Source: Euryarchaeota archaeon UBA19 (GTDB lineage Archaea > Thermoplasmatota > Poseidoniia > Poseidoniales > Thalassarchaeaceae). From it: DNA of 6,349 nucleotides. Of the stretch, positions 1-4,820 are shown one piece after another; positions within the stretch are counted from its first letter, which is position 1; each line of letters begins with the position of its first letter. The stretch covers positions 28,833-35,181 of the forward strand of contig DAPQ01000079.1 in NCBI GenBank assembly GCA_002502175.1, given 5' to 3'. Made by a program: the position numbers and the translations under genes. The notes beneath the pieces were generated by a model, which was given only the letters and a program-made list of their open reading frames with translations, had not been told where the DNA came from and made no database searches.

Positions 1-110
1 CCATGTCCAGCTTCGTACTCCCCAGAATCGCCTAGGTCGTCCCCAGGGGCGACAAGCAGGGGTGCTTGTCGGGATCTGCGCGGTCCGTCCGCGCCCTTGT
101 CTCCACTCAT
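1..110 (-). CDS. rrp4: Exosome S1-type subunit, probably Rrp4 (N-terminal fragment)
   Basis: Only the first 36 codons, plus two bases that force a glycine at residue 37, lie in the window; the rest runs off the left edge. Rrp4 forms, with Csl4, the RNA-binding cap on the archaeal Rrp41/Rrp42 exosome ring in the cytoplasm. Residues 18-37 read LLVAPGDDLGDSGEYEAGHG, which resembles the first strands of the Rrp4/Csl4 N-terminal domain (V-x-PGD-x-L ... Y-x-x-G-x-G). Position is the stronger argument: it follows sbds on the same strand, where archaeal genomes commonly carry rrp4, rrp41 and rrp42. Csl4 is the alternative, since its N-terminus is similar. Residues 2-16 form a charged extension rich in Gly, Asp and Arg. 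An in-frame ATG at 143-141 would add 11 residues. The start at 110 is preferred because a TATA-like element at 153-148 would lie too close to the upstream ATG. Confidence 0.66.
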   Translation of the reverse strand, partial: MSGDKGADGPRRSRQAPLLVAPGDDLGDSGEYEAGH

Positions 111-186
111 GTTATCGGGCCGCGCGACCCACCCACCATTCATAACCGTATATGCTCACACCTACGGTGTGTAGAAAGTTGATTCC
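111..186 (-). promoter_or_regulatory. Gap between sbds and rrp4: TATA-like box and short hairpin
   Basis: Read on the minus strand, this 76-base gap holds a perfect 6-bp inverted repeat CACACC-GTA-GGTGTG (171-157), 16 bases past the sbds stop, followed by CATATACGG with a TATA-like ATATAC at 153-148. The TATA-like element is about 40 bases before the ATG at 110, so transcription could begin around 125-123. The repeat sits just upstream of it and could be an operator or a weak hairpin at the end of sbds mRNA. Alternatively the whole gap is simply transcribed as part of the psmA-sbds-rrp4 operon. Visual inspection only. Confidence 0.3.
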
Positions 187-876
187 TCAGTCTAATTCTT
201 TCACATCTATTCCCGAGGCACGTTTTGAGACACGGCTAATTAGGTCTGATTTCATACCACCGGGACATTCTACCACACAAGCCCAAGAACCATCTGAAAG
301 CCATTCTTCACGTTGAATTGAGTCTCTGAGCAATTGGTGCACGCCTCCGTAGTCTTTTCCTTGGATTCGAAAAGCCAACCTTACGGTAATGAATTGCAGG
401 GGGATTAAGGAGCGAATTGCGTCTACTGCGTCCTGTACCTGACGTTCAACTGAAAGGAATGGATCGACGCTAAATCTAGCTTCTAATAATGCGTTTTCAA
501 TCCGAGTAGGCGGATGAGGGCCACGGGTTTTTGGGTCGGTAGCAGTAGTCGCTATTGCATTGATTATTTGTTTGCGTTTGTCCTCTACCATTCGCTTTCT
601 TTGAGTGGTAGTAAGTTGTATGCTTCCTTCAACTAGTATTTTCTTAACACAAGTATGTAAATCCGTGCTACCAAAGATATTCTCCAAAGCATCAGACGTA
701 GGCCTATCTCCAGCCTTTACATCTGACCATATTTCGTCTGTAGCCAACATATCCTCCATTTCAACGGAATTATTATCCTCTTTCCACTGAGAGACTAATT
801 CCGGGTCGACGAGAATTTCATATCGATTCCCACCTTTTTCGAGGCGGGCAATGACCGCGTCATCAAGACTGACCAT
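187..876 (-). CDS. Ribosome maturation protein SBDS/Sdo1 homologue
   Basis: This 229-residue protein is the archaeal orthologue of eukaryotic SBDS (Shwachman-Bodian-Diamond syndrome protein, yeast Sdo1), which acts with an EF2-like GTPase in releasing the anti-association factor (eIF6) from the large ribosomal subunit. The length is typical of the family. Domain I (about 1-88) contains ARLEKGGNRYEILVDPEL and IFGSTDL. Domain II (about 89-160) starts with the highly conserved stretch LTTTQRKRM...KRKQII, then DPKTRGPHPPTRIENALLEAR (113-133) and DPFLSVERQ. Domain III (about 161-229) is the ferredoxin-like C-terminal part containing the conserved GKDYGG and CPGG. The ATG at 876 gives the normal family N-terminus. 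No Shine-Dalgarno sequence is visible before it. It lies 51 bases after psmA and is followed by the putative rrp4, the standard archaeal order, so it is probably cotranscribed with both. The eIF6-release role is known for eukaryotes and inferred here. Confidence 0.96.
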   Translation of the reverse strand: MVSLDDAVIARLEKGGNRYEILVDPELVSQWKEDNNSVEMEDMLATDEIWSDVKAGDRPTSDALENIFGSTDLHTCVKKILVEGSIQLTTTQRKRMVEDKRKQIINAIATTATDPKTRGPHPPTRIENALLEARFSVDPFLSVERQVQDAVDAIRSLIPLQFITVRLAFRIQGKDYGGVHQLLRDSIQREEWLSDGSWACVVECPGGMKSDLISRVSKRASGIDVKELD

Positions 877-927
877 GAACGGCGAGCCTCGCTTAAGCCC
901 TTAGAGCAATCGGGATTGTATTCCCAA
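877..927 (-). other. psmA-sbds intergenic gap with short inverted repeats
   Basis: This 51-base gap between the psmA stop and the sbds start holds a small inverted repeat GGGA/TCCC (925-922 with 915-912, 6-base loop) immediately after the psmA stop, and a near-palindrome GCGAG-G-CTCGC at 892-882 just before sbds. No TATA-like box or ribosome-binding site is evident. It is best read as a transcribed spacer within the operon. The hairpins are too short to call a terminator. Confidence 0.3.
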
Positions 928-1638
928 TCAACTTAGCTTACCAAGATGGGCTAATGTGTCTTCTTTGCTCATCTTTGAATAACCATTACCATCTACGATT
1001 GCAATCTCTACTGCGTCGTGATTCAAATCTTCATCAATCGATTCCCTTAGGGCTTCAAGGCCCATCTTGATAGCGGCGTTTTGAGTCATATTAGCCTTCC
1101 AGTTAGCCTCGAAATGATCGATTACGGTAGACCTTCCTCGACCTATTGCTCCGGCGTGATAGGATTGGTATGCTCCAGACGGATCAGTTTCAAACAGATG
1201 TACTCCGTCAGAGTCTACTCCAGCGATTAGTAGAGCGGTTCCAAATGGTCTAGCTCCACCGTATTGAGTGAATGATTGCATGTAATCGCACATTTTCTTG
1301 ACCAATGTAGTAACTGGAATTGCATCACCGTAAGTCATTCGATTTACCTGACATTGTACACGGGCCCTATCGACTAATTGGCGTGCGTCTGCGACTAGCC
1401 CGGATGTGGTGAATCCGACGTGGTCATCGATTTGATACATTTTTTCTATGGAATCAATGATTACCAACTTGCTTGAGATTCTTTTATCGACAATTAAAAC
1501 AACTCCATCTCGGAACTTTAGGCCAACTGTAGTTGTGCCTCTTTTTACAGATTCTCGAGCGTACTCTACTTGATACAATCGTCCATCAGGTGAGAAGGTA
1601 GATACTCCATGGTCATATCCTCGTCCGCTCGGCTGCAT
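928..1638 (-). CDS. psmA: 20S proteasome alpha subunit
   Basis: This 236-residue protein forms the outer heptameric rings of the 20S proteasome, which gate entry of unfolded substrate and dock regulatory ATPases such as PAN or Cdc48 in the cytosol. The alpha-type signature is complete: FSPDGRLYQVEYARESVKRG at 15-34, then GLVADAR (80-86), TQYGGARPFG (124-133) and ETDPSG (150-155). Residues equivalent to the Thermoplasma pocket for the ATPase HbYX tails are at the same numbers: Glu25, Lys66 and Gly80. The usual N-terminal gate motif Tyr8-Asp9-Arg10 reads Tyr8-Asp9-His10 here. Length and start (ATG at 1638) match the family. It heads a minus-strand operon with sbds and probable rrp4, linking protein degradation to RNA processing and ribosome maturation. 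A TATA-like element lies about 33 bases upstream, implying a nearly leaderless transcript. No beta subunit is in the window. Confidence 0.97.
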   Translation of the reverse strand: MQPSGRGYDHGVSTFSPDGRLYQVEYARESVKRGTTTVGLKFRDGVVLIVDKRISSKLVIIDSIEKMYQIDDHVGFTTSGLVADARQLVDRARVQCQVNRMTYGDAIPVTTLVKKMCDYMQSFTQYGGARPFGTALLIAGVDSDGVHLFETDPSGAYQSYHAGAIGRGRSTVIDHFEANWKANMTQNAAIKMGLEALRESIDEDLNHDAVEIAIVDGNGYSKMSKEDTLAHLGKLS

Positions 1639-1743
1639 AACTATCGGGTCAAGTCCTAGGCCGGTCTCTTATCAACCTTGACCGCTACGTTGTCTCATCA
1701 TTGCTGAAAATCGTCTAACATAAACAGACCAATTTTGTGGTGG
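1639..1743. promoter_or_regulatory. Divergent promoter region between psmA and dph6
   Basis: This intergenic segment separates two divergent genes. For psmA (minus strand) the best TATA-like sequence is TTGATAAGAG at 1675-1666, which would put the transcript start a few bases before the ATG. It is bracketed by a perfect 7-bp inverted repeat, GGTCAAG at 1647-1653 and CTTGACC at 1677-1683, so one arm falls where the BRE would be and the other near the start point. For dph6 (plus strand) the A/T-rich TCTAACATAAAC at 1714-1725 is about 24 bases before the ATG at 1744, fitting a leaderless start. All assignments are from spacing and composition only. Confidence 0.4.
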
Positions 1744-2538
1744 ATGAATAGTCTAATTGATGGATATGTGCGATATCCGAAGAACGTGCGTGTAGCAGTT
1801 CTGTCTTCGGGAGGGAAGGATTCCACCTATGCATGCTGGTGGGCAATTATGCAAGGCTGGCAGGTCGAGGCTATGGTCACTGTTCACATAACCAGTGATG
1901 ACTCGATGATGTTTCAATTACCAAATACATCCCTCGCAGGCCTTCAAGCCCATTCGATTGGAACCTCATGGTTGCCTATTTTATCGGATGGAACAGAAAA
2001 CGATGAAATCAAAGATCTCGAAAATGGCATCAGAGGACGAACTGATGTAAACGTAGCATTTGACAAGGTAAAAAACGATACAGAATCGATAAATTTCCCT
2101 TCTGATTTAGTTCTCCAGACAGAAGATCTAGAAATTGATGCGTTAGTAGTCGGAGCACTACGTTCAGATTACCAAAAAACTCGTATTGAGCGTATGTGTG
2201 AGGAATTAGGATTGATCTCATACTGCCCTCTATGGCACCATAACCCTGAGGGACATATGAATTCACTAATTGAGCATGGATTTGATGTTAGAATAGTTTC
2301 AGTATCTACTGACGGTCTAGGGGAGGAATGGCTGGGTCAGAAAATCACCCAAGATTCACTTGAGGAACTGACTAGAATTTCCACCAAATATAGGTTCAAC
2401 TTAGACGGAGAGGGAGGAGAGTTCGAGACAATCGTCGTTGATGCCCCACACATGAGCCAACGAATCGCGGTTTCGGGACTTTCAAACTGGAAAGGAAATA
2501 GAGGCTCTTGGATTCTAGAATCAGCAAAATTATCCTAA
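1744..2538 (+). CDS. dph6: Diphthine-ammonia ligase (Dph6-type ATP pyrophosphatase)
   Basis: Dph6 carries out the ATP-dependent amidation of diphthine to diphthamide, the last step in modifying a histidine of translation elongation factor 2. The 264-residue product opens with a PP-loop for ATP at SGGKDS (22-27), has the family block GALRSDYQKTRIERMCEELG (137-156) and ends its core with the Dph6 signature GEGGEFET (222-229). It is longer than typical archaeal members because about 25-30 residues around 97-124, polar and rich in Asp and Asn, sit between the LENGIRG and DALVVGAL segments. Three starts are possible in frame: TTG at 1735, ATG at 1744 and GTG at 1786. The ATG is chosen because an A/T-rich box lies at leaderless distance; the GTG would give the short N-terminus usual for the family (R-V-A-V-L-S-S-G-G). 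It diverges from psmA and precedes purB by 78 bases. Confidence 0.92.
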   Translation: MNSLIDGYVRYPKNVRVAVLSSGGKDSTYACWWAIMQGWQVEAMVTVHITSDDSMMFQLPNTSLAGLQAHSIGTSWLPILSDGTENDEIKDLENGIRGRTDVNVAFDKVKNDTESINFPSDLVLQTEDLEIDALVVGALRSDYQKTRIERMCEELGLISYCPLWHHNPEGHMNSLIEHGFDVRIVSVSTDGLGEEWLGQKITQDSLEELTRISTKYRFNLDGEGGEFETIVVDAPHMSQRIAVSGLSNWKGNRGSWILESAKLS

Positions 2539-2616
2539 TCGGATTATTTTTTCATGACTTTTCCCATCCGCTAGCCTCAAGGGGGGTAGTCAAGTCGGCG
2601 GCACACGGGGAACGCT
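2539..2616 (+). promoter_or_regulatory. dph6-purB spacer: T-rich tract and imperfect hairpin
   Basis: A T-rich run (ATTATTTTTTC, 2543-2553) directly after the dph6 stop could serve as an archaeal oligo-T terminator or a poor TATA element. It is followed by an imperfect inverted repeat: TGACTTTTCCC (2555-2565) can pair with GGGGGTAGTCA (2582-2592) with one T-T mismatch and two G-U pairs, leaving a 16-base loop. A GGGG at 2607-2610 lies 6 bases before the purB GTG and is a weak ribosome-binding candidate. No known riboswitch class is recognised. Confidence 0.3.
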
Positions 2617-3963
2617 GTGTCAGTCTCACCGCTGGATTACCGATATGGACGACCCGAGGCTAAAGAAATCTGGTCGAGAGAAGGTCGACACAGTAGACAA
2701 TTAGAGGTAGAAAGAGCACTTGTATGGGCTCATTGCCAACTTGGACGAGTATCCGCTGAACACTACGATATGATTGCTGATATCTCAGACCCAGGTATTG
2801 TGACTGCTGATAGGGTTGACGAAATTGAAGCCGAAACACGGCATGATATCATGGCACTAACTAAAGCCATGGCAGAAAAGGCAGGGGAAGCAGCTTGGTG
2901 TATTCATTTGGGAGCAACAAGCAATGATATTGTGGATTCGGCCGTAGCCCTACAAATTAGAGATTCTATCAAATTACAACGACAGTGTTTGAAGACGCTA
3001 CTAGCCACTCTATGTGATTTAGCAGAAAGAGAAAGGGATACAGTCATGCTCGGTAGAACGCATGGACAAGCCGCTGTGCCGATTACATTCGGCCTTAAAA
3101 TCGCAGTTTTTGTAGATGAGTTCAGAAGGCATCTAGTAAGGTTAGATGAATTGGAATCTAGAGCAATAACCGGCAAATTCCTAGGAGCGGTCGGAACAGG
3201 GGCAGCGCAAGGTGAAAACGCAAAAGAATTGCAACAATTAATTCTTCAACACCTTGGATTAACGGTGCCAGTAGCGACAACACAAGTAGTTGGGAGAGAT
3301 CGATACATCGAGTGGGTTGGATGGATGGCTAATGTCGCGGCATCAGTCGAAAAGCTCCTACAAGAAGTGAGAAATCTACAACGATCAGAAATAGCCGAGG
3401 TCGGCGAGTGGTTTGACGTTGAAAAGCAAGTTGGTTCATCCACAATGGCGCACAAAAGGAATCCGATTACTGCTGAGAATGCTTCCGGTTTAGCACGTAT
3501 CGTTCGAGCAATGATAATCCCTTCATATGAAAATGCTTTATTGTGGCACGAGAGGGATTTGGCTAATTCCTCGAGTGAGAGATTCACCCTATCTCATGCG
3601 ATGATACTATTGGATGATATTCTCGCCAAATCAAACAGAGTCATGGGTAAATGCGTGGTTGATGCTGATAGAATGTTAGCAAACATTGAATCGCAAAATG
3701 GCCTTGTAATGGCGGAGAAAATTATGTTAGCATTGGTTGATGAAGGTATACACAGAGACCAAGCCCACGAAATTCTACGAGCAGCTTCAATGGTTGCTGT
3801 CGCTGAAAATCGCCATCTTCGGGAAATTTGTGGTGAAGATGAGTCCGTAACTAGTGCCTTTACCTCAGATGAATTAGACCAACTATTCGACCCTTCAAGC
3901 CACCTTGGAGTCAGTGGCGAAATTGTAGACGAAACAATTGCATTAGCAAGGGCGATGATTTAG
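2617..3963 (+). CDS. purB: Adenylosuccinate lyase
   Basis: PurB releases fumarate from SAICAR to give AICAR and from adenylosuccinate to give AMP, so it acts twice in purine synthesis. The 448-residue length is normal for the fumarase/aspartase superfamily. Visible blocks in order are SPLDYRYG at 4-11, ETRHD with His76, the substrate-binding TSND at 101-104, GRTHGQAAVP with the catalytic His149, and the mobile signature loop GSSTMAHKRNPITAEN at 273-288, where the loop serine acts as general base. WHERDLANSSSER (310-322) matches the conserved active-site segment. The loop carries Ala278 where the superfamily signature normally has proline. The start is GTG at 2617: it is the first start codon after an in-frame TAG at 2587-2589 and yields the usual short N-terminus. 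The gene ends 43 bases before the next plus-strand gene. No other purine gene is adjacent. Confidence 0.97.
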   Translation: MSVSPLDYRYGRPEAKEIWSREGRHSRQLEVERALVWAHCQLGRVSAEHYDMIADISDPGIVTADRVDEIEAETRHDIMALTKAMAEKAGEAAWCIHLGATSNDIVDSAVALQIRDSIKLQRQCLKTLLATLCDLAERERDTVMLGRTHGQAAVPITFGLKIAVFVDEFRRHLVRLDELESRAITGKFLGAVGTGAAQGENAKELQQLILQHLGLTVPVATTQVVGRDRYIEWVGWMANVAASVEKLLQEVRNLQRSEIAEVGEWFDVEKQVGSSTMAHKRNPITAENASGLARIVRAMIIPSYENALLWHERDLANSSSERFTLSHAMILLDDILAKSNRVMGKCVVDADRMLANIESQNGLVMAEKIMLALVDEGIHRDQAHEILRAASMVAVAENRHLREICGEDESVTSAFTSDELDQLFDPSSHLGVSGEIVDETIALARAMI

Positions 3964-4006
3964 CAATAGTAATGCTAATCCACCCTGAGTTTTTCAATCC
4001 TGAATA
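3964..4006 (+). other. Spacer after purB with a T5 tract
   Basis: This 43-base gap contains one oligo-T run (3990-3994), a possible weak archaeal terminator for purB. An in-frame TGA at 4001-4003 fixes the ATG at 4007 as the earliest start of the following gene. No Shine-Dalgarno sequence precedes that ATG. Confidence 0.2.
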
Positions 4007-4576
4007 ATGCTCGACTTAGATTCCGGCCCGGTCCACGTTTCAGTGGAGGAGGGAATAGGAGGTACTAGCCTCTGTCTAAGCCTTGCAGTAGATGTATTAC
4101 AGTCCAATTCTCGCGTAATTTGGTTAGGTAGAAATTCGTTAGACCCGAAAAGGACTCAGGAGATTTTGGCAGGACTTAATGAACCTCAATTAGAGAGATT
4201 TTTTGCCCTAGAGTTTGGCACAAATTTGCTTACTAGGGTCAACGCTTTGAAACCCCTAATCGACAGATTAGACGATACAGATTTGATTGTCGTTGATGAT
4301 TGGTGCCCCTCTTCAGGCCGAGCACCCGCAGATGATCTACAGGCGATACGTAATTTACTTTCTACAACAAAAAACACTAGGATAATCTTGACTTCAAAGG
4401 CATATGAATCACCATCGGCTGATGAAGAAAAATGGAGGAGTCGGGGTTCACAATTATCCGGATTAAGGCAAGTATGGTTATTGAGGGAAGAAGGCATTAG
4501 GAATTATCGAAAACTAATTGATCAGGAGATAGAGACTAGATTGATATTGAAAGAATCCGGATTCACCATCGCTTAG
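4007..4576 (+). CDS. Hypothetical RecA/RadB-like protein with degenerate P-loop
   Basis: I do not recognise a specific family for this 189-residue soluble protein. Its layout resembles the RecA/RadB/KaiC ATPase core. A glycine-rich turn EEGIGGTSLCLSLA (14-27) sits where Walker A and its helix should be, but the invariant lysine is absent. A strand plus polar turn follows at SRVIWLGRNSLDPKR (35-49), then a Walker-B-like strand DLIVVDDW (92-99), and a later strand TRIILTSK (124-131) that fits RecA beta-4. The C-terminus (about 153-189) has a hydrophobic strand GLRQVWLL and a charged helix. The missing lysine suggests it binds nucleotide poorly or not at all, as in a structural paralogue or partner of an active RecA-like protein. 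It has no signal peptide or membrane segment. It follows purB by 43 bases on the same strand, and its stop is 1 base from the stop of the convergent gene. Function is not assigned. Confidence 0.8.
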   Translation: MLDLDSGPVHVSVEEGIGGTSLCLSLAVDVLQSNSRVIWLGRNSLDPKRTQEILAGLNEPQLERFFALEFGTNLLTRVNALKPLIDRLDDTDLIVVDDWCPSSGRAPADDLQAIRNLLSTTKNTRIILTSKAYESPSADEEKWRSRGSQLSGLRQVWLLREEGIRNYRKLIDQEIETRLILKESGFTIA

Positions 4577-4577
4577 T

Positions 4578-4802
4578 TCATTCTTCTGAGTCGAATTCTT
4601 TTGAAAGCAAACGGTCTAATTCTTCCAATGCTTCTTCGTCTGGATTCATCAATTTTTCAGGGTTCCTTGCCATTCCGCTATAATCTACTGAATCCTCAGA
4701 GGCACTCATTCGCCGTTTCTGACGTAATCCCAAGATATACCAAATTAACAATCCTGCAGAAATTGTCAATAGGACTGATAGAACGGTTTGAGTATCATCC
4801 AT
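4578..4802 (-). CDS. Small single-pass membrane protein, function unknown
   Basis: A 74-residue protein with one predicted transmembrane segment at about 7-26 (VLSVLLTISAGLLIWYILGL), followed by the basic stretch RQKRR (27-31). The positive-inside rule puts the short N-terminus outside and the tail inside the cytoplasm. The tail (32-74) is hydrophilic, and its last 20 residues are strongly acidic and probably helical (EEALEELDRLLSKEFDSEE). No enzymatic motif is visible. It starts 18 bases after the tiaS stop on the same strand, so cotranscription with tiaS is likely. It ends 1 base from the convergent gene's stop. The membrane-anchor-plus-acidic-tail pattern supports a real gene over the opposite-strand reading frame covering the same bases, but the shortness leaves some doubt. 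It might tether or recruit a partner; nothing in the sequence shows which. Confidence 0.68.
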   Translation of the reverse strand: MDDTQTVLSVLLTISAGLLIWYILGLRQKRRMSASEDSVDYSGMARNPEKLMNPDEEALEELDRLLSKEFDSEE

Positions 4803-4820
4803 AAACGCGCGAAGAAACTC

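Noticed and set aside
605..790. 61-codon plus-strand reading frame opposite sbds
   Set aside because: It lies wholly inside the well-conserved SBDS gene on the other strand and has no recognisable motif.
882..892. Palindrome GCGAG-C-CTCGC before sbds as a hairpin terminator
   Set aside because: The single-base centre cannot form a stable RNA loop, there is no T-tract, and the flanking genes look cotranscribed.
2030..2266. 78-codon minus-strand reading frame opposite dph6
   Set aside because: It is antisense to the Dph6 coding region, which includes the conserved GALRSDYQKTRIE block; the product looks like random sequence.
2904..3587. Two minus-strand reading frames opposite purB (2904-3176 and 3246-3587)
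   Set aside because: Both are antisense shadows of catalytic blocks of adenylosuccinate lyase; serine- and cysteine-rich composition is typical of such shadows.
4186..4497. 103-codon minus-strand reading frame opposite the RadB-like gene
   Set aside because: The plus-strand frame has coherent strand/helix motifs and an operon position; the antisense product has neither.
4601..4804. 67-codon plus-strand reading frame opposite the small membrane protein
   Set aside because: The minus-strand frame has a clean transmembrane segment, a basic flank, an acidic tail and operon spacing after tiaS; the plus-strand product shows no such organisation.
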